Below, piece after piece: positions 37,945 to 51,024 of a stretch of 64,000 nucleotides of DNA (the stretch's first letter is position 1; every line of letters starts with the position of its first letter). Location: contig JASJZC010000001.1 in the NCBI GenBank assembly GCA_037178855.1, positions 2,852,001 to 2,916,000 of the forward strand. Reading direction: 5' to 3'. Below the pieces are notes generated by a model. It was not told where the DNA came from, did not search any database, and saw nothing but the letters and a program-made list of their open reading frames with translations. The stretch comes from Oscheius sp. JU75 (taxonomy: Eukaryota > Nematoda > Chromadorea > Rhabditida > Rhabditidae). Both the position numbers and the translations under genes were made by a program.

Positions 37945-40900
37945 ATGCCTGCTTCCGACTTGATAAATGCATTTGCATCCGAGGTAAGTGTTCTATAAGA
38001 CTTTTATTTTATCAAAATGCTTTTCAGCTGAAGTCGATTCTTGAGTCGAAGCCGCCTCTGAGCAAATCGAAGATCCAGGATATCACCAAAGCTGCTCTGA
38101 AGGCCAAAGCCGAGTACAAACATGTCGTTTTCACCGTCGAGAGATTCTTACCAAAAGTAAGTTTTCTTGTGCATTTTGTTTTCAAGAAAGACCTTTTAGT
38201 GCCGCCCGGAGCACAAAATCAGCATCATCTACATCATAGACAGCATAATTCGCGCGGCCCGGCATCAGCTGAAGGAGAAGGATGTCTTCGCAAAGCGTTT
38301 TCTCTCTGCCTTCGACAAAATCATGCCGATGCTACTGGAATGTCAGCCGATGGAACAGGTTCGTTTTTCCTGAAATAGTAACCAAATTCGAGTTCAGCTA
38401 CGCATAGCCCGTACGGTGAACCTTTGGATCGCCAATGGACTCTATACGGACGAGGAAATCGCCAGCTTCCGGGAGCTATGTGCTATGAGAGGAATAAGTC
38501 AGTTTTCTTCTGTTCCCTCGGGAAATTTCTATTTTTAGCCACGGATTCGGCCGAAGTGGAACGTCTGGTCAAGGGCGAGAAGGCCAACATGGCCATGTAC
38601 AAGAAGAGCTCAGCGGAGAAGCGCCGGAGTGGCCAGCAGCCGAGATTCATAGAGTCTACGACTCCGCCCGGGCCACCGCCTCCTCAGCTTCGCAACCAGC
38701 CGGCTGACGGAAATGGGAATCCGGATGAGGCGCAGCGAGAACAGCTGCCTTACGACGATCTCAGCGAGGAGATTCCGCCTTGTTAGTTTTCATTGAAAAT
38801 GTTCTGCATACATCAAATTTTCAGCCGGAATAAGCGAAAAGTGGTTCATGCGGATGATGTTGGCTCATAACTGCGACTTCGGGCAGTCCTTTAGCACTGA
38901 TCGAGCCCTGTTCAAGCGCGCCCATGACCTGATGGTCGAGCGTCTGCAGTGTGACGAGGACCAGAGACGGAGTCAACATGCCGGCAATCTGCGCAAAATG
39001 CTCGAATTCGACTATGACGATGATGATGATGAGGAGGAGGTGGAGAAGAAGAAGAAAGAGGAAGACGATTATCAACCGATGTCGTTGGAGGAACGCGAAA
39101 GGATATGTGTGATGCTGTTGAGCGATCCCCAAGTCCGCGAGGCTCTTCACATGATGCACATTGATCGTATGGAAAAGTTCAACCAGATAGCCAGAGACGC
39201 GCAGATGAAGAATGCTCGTGCTCCTCCGCCGGCTCCCAATGTTCCACCACCTCCGCAGCACCTCGGACTTTCAATGGCGCCTCCACCGATGCCGAATCTT
39301 CAGAACTTCGCCATGCCTCCGCCTCAACTCCCGCCCGGATTCGCCCTTCCTCCCGGGCTCCAGAGCCTGAACAATAACGGTGTTCCGGCCAACCTACTCA
39401 ACCCGAATCTGATCAATCCTGCTCTCTTGGCGGTAAGCATTCAATCTTTTTGGAAGGAACATGTTTACACTGCGCACCAGCTTCTTTACGCAAAAATATG
39501 CGGTAGTTCTGTCGTACCATAGACGAGCGGAATGAACTGACATTGGGGCTTTAAAGTGCGCACCATCTCGTATAGCTTACAGTCTGCTTATCGAAGTTGA
39601 TCTGACTCCTGACTTTGCTTCTTGCCAAGCTGCCTTAATGTAGGAGAGTATCTATGACTTTCCAAAATTCTTTCTGATTACCCATTTTCCAGAATCTGGG
39701 GCAGCTGCCACTCCCTCCAAATCTGCTCGGAAATGGTCTGGAATTCAATCCACAGCTACTTCTCGGACAGAATTTCGGTGTTCCCCCGCCAAGTATGCCA
39801 CCTCCGCCAATCGGCTTGCCACCACCGACTCAACACCGTGTTCTTTCTCCCGATGAGGATTTGAGGAATACCGAGGTTTCTTATCTTTGTTCTACCTCAA
39901 AGAAATCTCAGGGAACTGACAGTCGGCGGAAAAGAAGCCGCTCCCGGGATCGTGGCGGCGATCAGAGTCGCAAGAAGAGCCGACGTAGTCGATCGCCGAA
40001 AAAGTCGGAATCGGAAGAGCAGAAGAAGAAGCGGAAGATGGGATTCCCGGCTGAGCCTATTCCCGACACTCTTTCTGGTAATTTTGTCGTTTTAGCCATA
40101 AATAACCTTTTTTTCCAGTTGCGAGTCGCACTCTCTGGTTCGGACGTCTGCCCACAGCCTGCACGGACAAAGATCTACAGGATGTTCTTCGTCCTTTCGG
40201 CGCCACGACCAATATCAATCTTGTACCCTCAAAGGCATGTGCCTATGTCACCATGGATAACCGCAAAAGTGCCTACGAAGCCGTCCGCTGGAAGCAGCAG
40301 AAACCGTTGAAGATGAAGGATCGCGAAGTCAAGGTACTTTTTCTTAGCCCAAACTTCGCCTCAGCGCATCTTGTCTTAGTATATCTCCTTTCAAAATTCT
40401 TTTTTTTTCCGGAATGCGCTTACGAACTTGTCTGAATGGCTCAGTCGGTGTGCTGTACAAAACAAACTATACGGGTTCGATCCCGGCGCTCGACAAAAGT
40501 TTTTGCATCGTCAAAAATCATTTGTAAACAACCATAGCCATCTCATTATCCCGTTAGTTTTGTTAGATTTGCAAGTGGTGCAGTGGCAAAAGACGCCAGT
40601 ATTAATCTGATGGTCCGAGTTGGATCCCCGGCATCGAAGTTTTGATCTCACTCTACCAATAAGATTTTTTTTTTTCAGCTGAGCTTCTCTCTGCCCCCGT
40701 CGATCACCAATGAGGAGGACAAAGCTAGCTGGGATCAGGATAAGGGCTACTTTTTCGTTTCCTGGAAGCGACTCGTGCCCATTCCCTCAATGGCAGCCTA
40801 TTTCGAAGGAACCCAGCTTGATACGGACACTCTGCCGCCCATTCTGCAAGGAAAAATTAACGAATTTGGTCGTCCAGCGGAGGCGGAAAATGCGCAGCCG

Positions 40901-42374
40901 AATAATGAATCCATGGAAATATCTTCGCCCAATGGTCATCCTCCGGATGCGTCAGCTCCAGCGTTCAACTCGTTCGCCAATGTGCTGGGGATGCAGGCAC
41001 CGCCCGGACTTCCGCCACAGCCGATTCCCACGAATCAACTGTTTCTGCAGCAGCAGTTGAACCAGATGCTGATGCCTGGAATGCAGGGGCTCTTGGGAAT
41101 GCATCCGCCTGGTCTACCGCCTCATCTGCAAGGAATTCCAGGGGGTCCCGGAGGGCATCTGCCAATGCTTCAGCCTCCTCCCGACCAGCAATTTGTGAGT
41201 TTCCGTACGTTTATGCTTATTAAAAAATATCAGTTACAGGGAGGCATGCCTGTTCCGTCACTGGGAGCTCCACCACCGAGAGGACCACCGCCGCCTCGCC
41301 ACAGCTTCGACAATGCGAACAGAGAGCCGTTGGGAGGCGGACCAACTGGCGGTTTCCGTGGTGGATTCAGAGGCGGACCTCGAGGTGGAATGGGTAGGTC
41401 GCACGTTTTTTTTTTTTTACTTAAATTGCGCACCAACTCGCAAAAAGCATCAATTCTTTACAGATCGCGGTGGATTCCGAGGTGGACGTGGTGGTTTCCA
41501 TGGAGATCGTGGAGGTTTCCGTAACAATAATTGGAACGACCGACCGCCAAGAGACGATTTTCGGGGAGGAGGTGATAGAAGACCCGATTTCCGACCACGA
41601 GACAGCGCACCCGAATTCCGACGCGATGGGCCAGGATTCCAGGGTGGTCCACCGCCGCCACGCAGAGACTTCCAGGAACGGGGACCATCACGCGATTTTG
41701 GACGTCGTTCTCCCCCTCCTCCAAGACAGCCGGACCGCCGAGACAACGGCAGCGGTGGGAGACGGCGAGAATCACGATGGGGAAGCAGTGATAATCCGCC
41801 GCCGACCGAGTTCAGTCGTTCAGAGCCTGTACGTTTCTTGTTTTCTGATGACAATTGTCAGCTGGAGATTGAACCTTGCCTCAAGAGGAAACGGCTGAAT
41901 CTTTGAGGATTTATCTGAAAATGACTGGATCAGAGACTTGAGCTTCGTGAACAGCCTAGCTTTGACATTTTTTGTCGTTTCGAATGGATTTTTTTGCTCA
42001 TAGTAGTTCAAAAAGCTACTAACTTTCAAAAACAGCTAAAATTGGTCCGATTCTGAATGGAACAGTAGCTGGAGTAGTCACAGTAACTTTATCTACCAGT
42101 TTGCAGCTATTTGGAACCATTAAGAGTCAGATAAGCTTACTTCTTAACAACCTCTTCCGATCAAAAAGCGATTGTCTTTGTCCATTTCCCTCTCCTCTAA
42201 GCGTCTACCTTTCAGAATATCCACGGAGACAACGAGCCGTTCCCTCCGGGCGTTGATCTGAACCAGGCACCTCCGATGCTCCCACCGCCACAGCAGCAGG
42301 CCTCGCCTCCAGCGGCAGTCCAATCCGAGGAGGCAGTAGTCACGTCCACGACTGAACAGGAACCTTCTCAATAG
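37945..42374 (+). CDS. SCAF4/SCAF8-like SR-related CTD-associated factor
   Basis: The gene starts MPASDLINAFASE and ends at TAG 42372-42374. Residues about 1-130 form a CTD-interacting domain (KSKIQDITKAALKAKAEYKH; ISIIYIIDSIIRAARHQL; LRIARTVNLWIANGLY). A proline-rich and acidic middle follows, including a run of Asp/Glu (DYDDDDDEEEVEKKKK). A basic RS-type patch (SRDRGGDQSRKKSRRSRSP) precedes an RNA-recognition motif (TLWFGRLPTACTDKDLQDVL; ACAYVTMDN). The C-terminal third is Pro-rich and then RGG-rich (GGFRGGFRGGPRGGM). SCAF4/8 bind the phosphorylated RNA polymerase II tail and prevent early polyadenylation. The introns at 39433-39692 and 40334-40677 are longer than usual, and the second carries two tRNA-like elements. 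Confidence 0.93.
40424..40493 (+). repeat. tRNA-like element 1 in SCAF intron
   Basis: The segment has TCTGAATGGCTCAGTCGGTG (A-box-like) and GGGTTCGATCCCGG (B box). A matching acceptor stem is not obvious. It precedes a second such element by about 75 bp. Confidence 0.5.
40568..40636 (+). repeat. tRNA-like element 2 in SCAF intron
   Basis: The segment has AAGTGGTGCAGTGGCAAAAG (A-box-like, shared with the 58667 copy's AAGTGGTGCAGTG) and a weaker B box (GAGTTGGATCCCC). Confidence 0.5.
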
Positions 42375-42623
42375 GTAACTTTGCTTATTTTCATCACAAA
42401 AAGTGATCCTAGATACTCCCTCGGTCGCTCAGTTTGCCGGTGATAGTCACACATAAATGTGAGATCTCCTTCCCTGGATATACCCTTTTTTGCTCCAGTT
42501 TTTCTTATTTTATCATTCGCTTTCTAAACTATTATTATTGTCCTGGCCTCTGTGAGTGCGCTCCCCTACACACTCGTTTTGCAAATCTCATAATCATATT
42601 CTGTATTGGACCATAAAGTATTC

Positions 42624-45018
42624 CTAATCACTTTTATCCTCTTTCGTTTGGGGTAACAGGGGGAAAGAAGTTGTCCTGGCTCGTTTACGACAAGAAAGAC
42701 AAATCGTTATGCGGCTGAGAAGCCAGATGAGCAGGATTGTGCCACAGACCACGTAGATTATTATGGTAGTGGACTCGTTGGGTAGAAAACAGGTGTTTAC
42801 GGAGATCTGGAGCAGTTTTTTATTAAAAAAAAGTTGAGGAAAAACTACCTCATTTCGGGTGATTTGAACGAGAAGAAAAGCCGGGCGATCGCCATTTCGC
42901 CAGGAAAACGAATTGACCGTGTATTCCCAGAAGTTTTGGGGTCTTGTCCAGCTGAAATTCATGGGTCATTTCCGTCAATTAACATGCGTACTTACCGCTT
43001 TTTGCAATCCCTATGAGAGTGACCGTTGAAAACAGCACGAGGACTCAGTTTCTTGATAAGCTCCCTGGTGGCCTCTTCGGAAAGTGACTCCCATTTTGGT
43101 CTGTACTCTTCGTCTCGTTTTGGTGCGGAATAGTCAAACTCGGAGTCGCGGAGACAGTCTGATTCGTCTTTTCTGAACAGTAGAGTGCATTGGCACTGGA
43201 TTAGGAGCGGTTTGAGCCTTTGCATCGAACGGTTGAGTTTTTCTTTTTTTTTTAGAGATAACTATGGCTGCCACTAGAAATAGTCTAAAAGAGGTGGCTT
43301 ATGCTCCCAAAAGCATCGTGAAAGTGAGTTTTGTACGATAGAAAAGCATTAGGTGCAGAAGATTACTACGCTCAAGTCTTTCCAGGCACATGCCGCCATA
43401 CATTGGACTCTTTGAAAGGGGGTGGAGTGGGGGTTATACTAGCGCAGAGTGAAACACCAGAGGGACTTTCTTGATCGGAATAGGGGTTGCGTCTCTGAGT
43501 ACTCGAAGTCACTTGTTGGATTGCGATATAGGGGGAAAACTATAGCATTATTTGTACCGCTTCGCAGAATTGGAAAGCAGAAAAAAAAACATCGGAGAGT
43601 CAGAAAAATCCGTCTTGATGCCGAAAAATGCGAATACCTAATTGCTTATTTCTCCGGAATTAACTGCGCACAGAACCTTAACTTCTCAGAATGAACAAAG
43701 AGTTCTACCGTACTCTACTAGCTCTGGCAAACTTTAGGTGGTGGTTTTACAGCATAGCTTAACCTCTAGGAACCTTCTTCACGTATTTTTTCGCCTACCT
43801 AAAAAGAGGGAAATGCAGAAGAAGAATTGGTCGGCTGTAGGGACTGAACGTGTCCGTCCCGTTGCAGTCTTGCTTCCTTGCACAATCCAACATCTTTGAA
43901 ACCTTGTCCAACTCTTCTTCTGCTCTCCTACAAAGAAGACAGCCGTCACCATGAAAAGCCATCGAATTAACGAAGACGAAATGTGTTTCTCTGATTGAGA
44001 CAGAATCCACCAAACTTCTATTAAAGTTCTCTCGGAACCAGTCGATTCCTTGTGGAAGGAATCTGATTTCTTTATATCATATCCCGGGTTTACTAACTCA
44101 TAATGAAATCCGACGTCATGATTTCCTGCTACGGCATATGTTGGAACGTGTGTGGCGAAGAGACGACGGAATTCTTCGGAATAGCCGTTAAACATTTCCC
44201 GAGTCGACCATTTTCCCTCGTCGAGAAGGTCGCCAAGGAAGAAGACGACCTCAGGAGAAAGGACACTGACAGCTGTATGGAAGCCTCGTTTCATTTGCCA
44301 TTCTCTGAAGGCATACATACAATTTTATCTTGTTTTAGGGCACAGGATTATAGCAAATGGTATGGAAAGATGTCAGAAGAGCAGTGAGTTTGGACCGATC
44401 TTGACAGAAAACTGGATCGTATCAGGGTGTCGATAACTGTTTTTGGTTGCAACTGAACTCTATTTATCTTTTGAAACTTGAGAATTTGAACCACGATCAA
44501 TCTAGGCCGTCTGCGCTTTTTGGATTACAGTGGATCTTAATGCGAAAGTCTGATTATAGCAATGGTTTTTAGAGTAAAAGGGATGAGATATATGCTATGA
44601 AAAGATGCCACAAGTAGCCAACGACCCGTCTGAGCCATCTCATAACTGAAAACAGGAGATCAGACCGGCATCGCAGCCGGTCCAATCTATTTCCGGCTAT
44701 AAAAATGGTCTCTTGGCATTTTGGACCAGGTTCAAAGGTTGGAGGCTTTTTCCAGCTCCATAACCTACCTCTTCAATTTATCCAGCCAGTGTCCTTTGTA
44801 AATGCCCAGCAAATGCGTATCTGCAATCATGAAAGCTCGGAGAGGTTGTTCCCTACAATCTTTCTTTAAAACTATTTCTTAATTTATGCTCACCTCTCGT
44901 TTCCAATCTCAGGCCATCCACAAGTCGCTCCGATTTTGAGGTAGTATATGAGAAATTCGTTGAAAAAGACGGCCGAAACTAGTAGAAAAACTGGCCAAAT
45001 TATACAAATATTGTACAT
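42624..45018 (-). CDS. MPPE1: metallophosphoesterase MPPE1/PGAP5
   Basis: The gene starts at ATG 45018 with an N-terminal membrane segment ([19 protein letters not shown]) and ends at 42624-42626 after a second one ([19 protein letters not shown]). The metal-binding motifs occur in order: [39 protein letters not shown] and [13 protein letters not shown]1 removes an ethanolamine phosphate side chain from GPI anchors in the early secretory pathway. Two long introns (about 43196-43794 and 44320-44780) break the otherwise compact pattern, and the first holds a possible micro-ORF on the other strand. The gene converges with SCAF, with 249 bp between stops. Confidence 0.92.
43264..43415 (+). other. 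possible micro-ORF inside MPPE1 intron
   Basis: ATG 43264 opens [21 protein letters not shown] 35-nt GTGAGT...GTGCAG intron would join [13 protein letters not shown] and a TGA at 43413-43415, total 38 aa. The splice pair and phase fit, but the unit is short and has no homology I recognise, so it may be chance. Confidence 0.2.
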
Positions 45019-45166
45019 CTTTACATCTAGAAATCGGTGATAAATTATTGCATTTCTTATCGTCAAAAATCGATGGATGCTCCATTCTGGTGAGGAAGAA
45101 ATAACAGAAGGTAAGCAAAAAAGGTTTAATAACAGTTAACAGTAACAAACCTAAATTAAAAATTTA

Positions 45167-48139
45167 CTAATTTTTCATGACCATCTGCATAATTCGCTTG
45201 AGAACGTGCTGATTCAAGCCCTCGATCATTTGATCTTCCGCTCCCCGGTGGAAGAATTTGCCATTTTCGAACAGATCGTAGAGTTTGGCTGGGGACTCGA
45301 CGTAGCACAGATTGTTCTTCTCGTTCACAAAACCTAAGTTTCCCCTTTATAAATGAACAAAAAGGAATACCATCACACTCGATGTTGATGGCGATGGTGT
45401 TTAGCTGGCCGACGGCGAAGAGAAAGTCCTGTCCATTGGAGAGGGTCATCTGGGTAGTGAAGGGACGTGTAATGTCCGTGTACTGCGTGAAGCCGTGAGT
45501 ATGAGCCTGGGCATTCAGGGTCGTGAAGAGACTGCTCACAGCTTGTGCTTTGGCATTCTCCTCCCAGGTTTCGGCTCGTTCAATGGGGTCTGAAAAAATG
45601 AATAGAATGTGTGCAAGCCATGCGAATCCAACTCAAGCTTTCGGATTAGAAAAACCTCTTCACGTCTAATTGTCAAGCAGAATTGAGAGATCAAATCCGG
45701 ACAAAAAGCTGTAAAAGTACCGTCCCAGACGGATAAGGATAAGCCGAGCTCAATTTCAACTCTATAGCTCTTTTCCAGCCTATCGACAGCATCCCTATGC
45801 CAATATCTACATGCCCGTTTCTCCAGAGATCAACGACCCTGGCAACTTGACCATTCATGGTCTGTTCCTTATTCTCATTCGCTGATATCTATTTTTTAAC
45901 AGATGGTAATGACGAATCTCTTGCAGAACTAAGAAAATGGAGAACGATGATTTAACACGAGCCTATTAGTAAGCCTCTCGATTCTTTTAAAAAGCTTGGA
46001 GTTGGAAGTGTGTTTTTTCTTGATACGAGACAGGTTCTTCTCCAATTCACTCCTCTAGGCCCATTGTTCCTCAAATTACAAGTCTCCGCCTCGTTCTCAG
46101 CCTAGGTTGTACTCTCTCTCTAACTCGGATGTATATTAAAAAACCAGACTAGACCGGATTCGATTTTCCAGCTAAAAAATCAGTTTCATATTCTTACCTT
46201 GAATCTGCCACCAGGTGTCTATCCTCTCGTCCAATCCGCAAAGTGATTTGACCACAACGCGACTGTAAGTGTGAGTCTCCCCGGACTCGACGAAATAGCC
46301 AGGACATTGCCAGAGCGGCTCCTCGTCTGGCCAGAGATTGAAGACGCGCGGTGAGAACAGCACCTCTTCTTCGATTATGCTCTCGGCTTCGGAGACCTGA
46401 AAGATCACATGATTAAGCCGAAAAAGTAAGGGGAACCTCGGTACTTTCCATCGGAACAATCGGGGCCATTTCTTCTCGCGAACGGAGCTGGTAGGCGAGC
46501 TGATCGCGGCTGACAAAGGCCAGCTCTCCGAGTTTGCGCCGGTCATCTCCCGTATATTTGATGAGTTTCCGCAGATCGCGTTCCGGTTCCTTGGCATCAA
46601 TATCGAGCTTGTCGTAGAGGAACATGAAGCCGGCTCGGATCCAGAAGCTCTCGTTTTGGACAGAGTAGGCTGCCTAGAAGGTGAGTATTAATGAGAATAC
46701 GAACAAGTAGACGTTGACAAATACTTGGCAAGAAAACGTTTTCAAGCCATATTTGAACAACAACCTACCCTGTAGTCCGCCAGGCGAGGAATGTTGTGTG
46801 CGAGCGAGGTAACGGCATCGTCAAAAAGAGCCGACAGGATAGCCTCGATTCGGGCATCCTCACTGTCAAAATGTTGTGTCGTCAGCAGGTTTCGCAGCGA
46901 CTCCATCGCGGCTTTCTGAACATCTTCTTTACGCAAAAAATATGACAAAAATCACCTCGAAGGCGTCAGTTGGTGGGACAAGACCCTCGTAGATCCGGTC
47001 CAGAGATCCCTCTATGAGTCGCGTTTTGGTGATGTACTTGTAGAAGTTGAGACAGTCAAAGTAGGCCGGTGTTCGTGGCAGAGACCATGCTTTACGGGGA
47101 GCCAGAAGCGGCTGATGCCAGCCGCGACGCCATGTCTTCTCGGCCCGAGTCCATGGTCGCTCGTAGGGACTGACAAAGTCGATTTTTTCCCTGATTGTTG
47201 GCAGCTGATTCACGAATTTGGCCGTCTTGTAGTAGTCGAAGAGACGCACACCGGCTCCTGAGGCGTCACCAGCATTCTGCAAAAAGCAAATAATGAGGAC
47301 AAAGAGAATGTACTACTGTTTCAAAGGCTAAACTTGTTTGAAGGGAAGAAAAATAATATATTGTGTTCAGGAAAGAACGCTCATAACTGTCAATCTATTC
47401 TATTTTGATGTACACCCGTTCTCAATGGAAAACGTGTCAAACTTTGATACAGTTGATAGGAACAAATATTTTTTGTGTATTTTTATAGCAAATTGGTGTC
47501 AATAGGTAAGAGGGTGAGATTATTTGTTACTCACGCAAGTAAGTTCCTACTTCTGATGATGTTCACTGAAGACACTAAGGTATCATTTTATACAGAAAAA
47601 AAGTCTAGTAAGTACTCTTATATTGCTCTCAAGCTCCTACCATATTCTTGAGGTTTTTGCTACAGAAGTTCTACTGTTGAATGTTGCATCTATATTGTGC
47701 ACAGATTGCCCCTTCTCCCAATGAAGCAATGAAAGAGCAGAGCGTATTGTTAGAATTGGATATTAGGGATATCGAACAAAGACAAGACCTGGCGCGTAAC
47801 GTTTCCGCAAGAAAGCAAAAAAATAATCTCACCCTCTTACCTATTGAAAAAAAAACGCAAATAGAAGGGTTCCATTGAATGCAAATAATATGATCAATTT
47901 TCGTTACTTTGTGAATTTTTTCGATACTTGAATGGCCATAAATCTATTGAGATGGAGCAATTAGACAAGGAACTTACAGGAAACTCCTCCTGAAGCATAT
48001 GCTTCGGTTTATGATGCTGGTGCGGTTTTCTGTAGTAGGGAGGACGGGTGACATTTGCCACGCTGGCCGACGAAGATGCCCTGACCGAGAGCTGAATAAG
48101 TCCGCTGCTCACCGAGGCAACAGACTTCAGGCCTCGCAT
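45167..48139 (-). CDS. MRPS30: mitochondrial large ribosomal subunit protein mL65 (MRPS30/PDCD9)
   Basis: The gene starts at ATG 48139 (MRGLKSVASVSSGLIQLSVR, a basic/hydroxylated mitochondrial presequence) and ends at 45167-45169. Segments fit the MRPS30/PDCD9 family: NVTRPPYYRKPHQHHK near residue 30, WTRAEKTWRRGWHQPLLAPR, RVFNLWPDEEPLWQCPGYFV, and QDFLFAVGQLNTIAINIECD near the end. The protein belongs to the mitochondrial ribosome large subunit. About seven exons; the intron after the first exon (about 47283-47973) is long and contains a MITE with 27-bp inverted ends. Assignment is by overall motif resemblance rather than a catalytic signature. Confidence 0.82.
47500..47846. mobile_element. 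MITE-like element in mL65 intron
   Basis: The ends CAATAGGTAAGAGGGTGAGA (47500-47519, continuing TTATTT) and its inverted complement (…TCTCACCCTCTTACCTATTG, ending 47846) form terminal inverted repeats of about 27 bp around 290 bp of AT-rich sequence without coding capacity. I see no clear target duplication. Confidence 0.8.
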
Positions 48140-48368
48140 CTATTCAATTCTGTCTTTTATGTCGACAATTTTAACAAGTAAACTGGAAATGACCGATATG
48201 TCAAGTCTAAGAGCAAAAGGAAACCCCTTTATGTGAAAAATAGCCAGTCAACAACAATCGAATAATAAGAATTTAGTTATAAAGAAATTGGGTAACAACA
48301 ATCGAATTCAGGGAAAAAAAGAGGGGAAGGGGGAAAACATGGGAAGAACCGGAAGAGCACGATAAAAT
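48140..48368. other. short spacer between mL65 and eIF3e genes
   Basis: eIF3e ends at 48369 and mL65 starts at 48139 on the same strand, leaving 229 bp. This is compatible with an operon-like tandem, although it is longer than typical C. elegans operon spacing. Confidence 0.3.
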
Positions 48369-50372
48369 TTAGGCGGTCGTCTTGCCCCGATCTCCGCGCA
48401 CCTTTTCCAACTGGAGCGCAATCTGCTGAGCTCGGCCCGTCAGTCTCTTCGTGTTCTCGACGACCTGAATTTTGAGTTTACATCCCAAAAAAAAAGAAAG
48501 GTACCTGTTCATGGATACTGATAGCTTTGACTCCCATGACAACCTGTCCCAGCTTGCTGTCTATTTTCGCACCCTCGATTCCGTAGGTGCGAATGAGATC
48601 GACGATCCAGCGCTCGGCTTCTTCCTGAATCATTTTTCGTTTTTTTTTCTGGATGCAAAAAGTGTCAAGGAAGTCAGATTACAAACTCCCGCGCAATACT
48701 TTTTTAGCCGAGTATCCAATATTCATATGCTGTAGCATGTACGCAGCCTAATTCCAAGAGCAAACTGCGCGCCATTCAAATCACTTGGTTTTTTGTGAGA
48801 AGACTATATACCTTGTTCATGTTGAGCGAATTGGCGAGCATCTCGATGCTGATGCACTGATGAATGCGACAGAACATCTCGAAGATGAGCAGACGAGCCG
48901 AGTCGCGGAAGTCATCAAGACAGGCGGTGAGGAAGAAGTCGTTCGAGAGGACTTCCTCGCATTGGCGCAGCTTGGCCTGGGCCTCATCGAAATCGAACTT
49001 GATGTAGAGACAGGTCAAGAAGTCCGTCACCGGGTCTTGGTAGTTGTGTCTCTCCTGAAATATGCTAGTAAGAGATGCGATCACGATGACAAAATGATTC
49101 AACTTCATTGACATGGTCATCTGTGACCGACTCTCTACATTAGCCAATTTCCTTGACATGAAAAAGCTGGCAAGAGACATTCTGGCTACAGCGTGGGATA
49201 CGGAAGAGTTTACCTACTAATCCCAGATTCGTAACAATTAGTTGCAGTTTCGAATACCAAAGAATTTGCAAGAGTCAATCAGCGGTTAGAAAGCTTTTAG
49301 AACCCGTGGGACTAATCACTGAGCCCCAAAGATTGTTCGAAATGATCACGAGCCTCCAAAATCATAAAACCTACAATATCGATGACCTTGATGAGATCCT
49401 CCAGACTGTTCTTCTGCTTATTCTTGCTCGTCACAACAGCCACGGCCAAATAGCGCAGCAGATGCGGACACATGACTTGGACGGTGTTGAGGTAGGTCTG
49501 CTGGTTGAGGAACATCTCAATGATCTCGTCGCGTCCCTTCGGGTAGTTGAAGTAGACGAAGAGAGCCCAGTGCATGAGCCAGGCACGCTGCTGAACCAGC
49601 TCCCATTCAGTGTCGAAGGGGTTCGAGTCGATGTAGGCACGGAGCTTGGCCAGGTCGTCGCGGGCATGTTCCCATTCCTGCACGAGTATCTCGCTCGAGA
49701 GCATGCCGTAAAGGGCGCTCAAGTAGTTCGGGTCAGTGTGAGGTACGAGATTGCGATAGTAGTGGATGCAGACCTGAAATGTTTATGAAAATGAGTGAAG
49801 TTAGATTGAAACTTACAGAGGCGGCATTGTAGTTTCCGCAGTCGTAGAGGAATCGCGCATATTTGAAAAGCTCGTCCACGGTGTCGGGCTTGAACTGGAA
49901 AAACAGCCTGATTATAGCAAAACCAGCGTCTGCAGAAGGTATAAGGCAAAAACACACGTCGTGCTTCTCCTGAAGGTACTCTAGAATACTGGCGCTGCCG
50001 TCTCTGTGACGCGTGTTCTCCATGAACTCTTTGACGTCTTCCATCTCGAGAACCTTGACCAGCGGGTCGACTTTGGCCGCCAGGGCATCGCGCTCGGCCT
50101 GGACGGCCTGTTTTCGCTCCTCGAGCTGAGCTGGAACAGGCTCGTTCCGATTGACGTAGGTCTCAACCAGTGAATCCAACAATTTCGTCTTGGAGAGGAC
50201 CTGTCGCTGGGCGGCGACGAATGAACTGTCGTCGTAAATCTGAATTCGTCGAAAAATGTCATAGGAAGAAGAAAAAGCTTACTCTTCTCGGCTCGGCAAA
50301 CTCCAAGAGCGGAATGACGAGATGTGTGTCCAAAAAGGGGACCATTCGTCTCACCAAGTCATATTGAGCCAT
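48369..50372 (-). CDS. EIF3E: translation initiation factor eIF3 subunit E (INT6)
   Basis: The gene starts at ATG 50372 ([20 protein letters not shown]) and ends at TAA 48369-48371. Family segments in order: [67 protein letters not shown], then the PCI domain ([60 protein letters not shown]). The protein is a core subunit of eIF3, which organises the 43S pre-initiation complex. About seven exons with short introns. Confidence 0.96.
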
Positions 50373-51024
50373 TTTTACTCTGCAAGCATGAAACTTAGTC
50401 GAATACAGTTGGAGGAAGTCGAAACAGGAAGCTGAGAAGGCAAAGAAAGTAGAAAACAGCGTGGATGTCCTATTGTTTCTCTTGGAACGTTCAGCCAGCG
50501 CATTTTGACATTTTTATTTACTTTCTAAGGTTCTAAAACATAAAAACTGTTTTTCTAAGCATTTGCAACACTTTAACGGAGTGAAACAGTAAAGAGAACA
50601 TAGGCAAAAGGGACGAATTTGACGCAAGAAACTTTCGTCCAACGAGAAACGGTTCTGCCGATTTTGTAAAGCGCGCGCCTTTAGGATTTCAAATTCAAGT
50701 ATGGAGGGAAGGCTGAGAAGACCTTTAAATATCCATGGGGTTTTTAAGAGCAAAACAAGGTTGGAAATTCGTTCTTTCGACTGTAAAAACTTTCTAACAA
50801 GGACTAGCACAAGTGATATAAATGACAAAAAGACAAAAACAAGAAGCAGGAGCTGTCGAACGGCCTTAATTGAGCCGGTTACCGTTCCGTTATCCCTTGG
50901 CCACTATGAAAGAATGGCTAATCTGCCACCAAGAGAAACAAATCCTCGAGGAAAAAGCCCGATCACATTGACCTAGAAGCCAGATATAAATGCCAGCCTG
51001 TCTCGGACGACGAACGGCATCTCG
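50373..51024. promoter_or_regulatory. divergent upstream region of eIF3e and cuticlin genes
   Basis: The 652-bp spacer between divergent starts contains motif-free short ORFs only. The cuticlin ATG at 51025 begins a signal peptide exon. Confidence 0.4.

Noticed and set aside
40424-40493. Functional tRNA gene
   Set aside because: The A and B boxes are present, but no convincing 7-bp acceptor stem pairs the ends.
49306-49788. 160-codon plus-strand ORF
   Set aside because: It is antisense to the well-supported eIF3e exon at 49330-49770.
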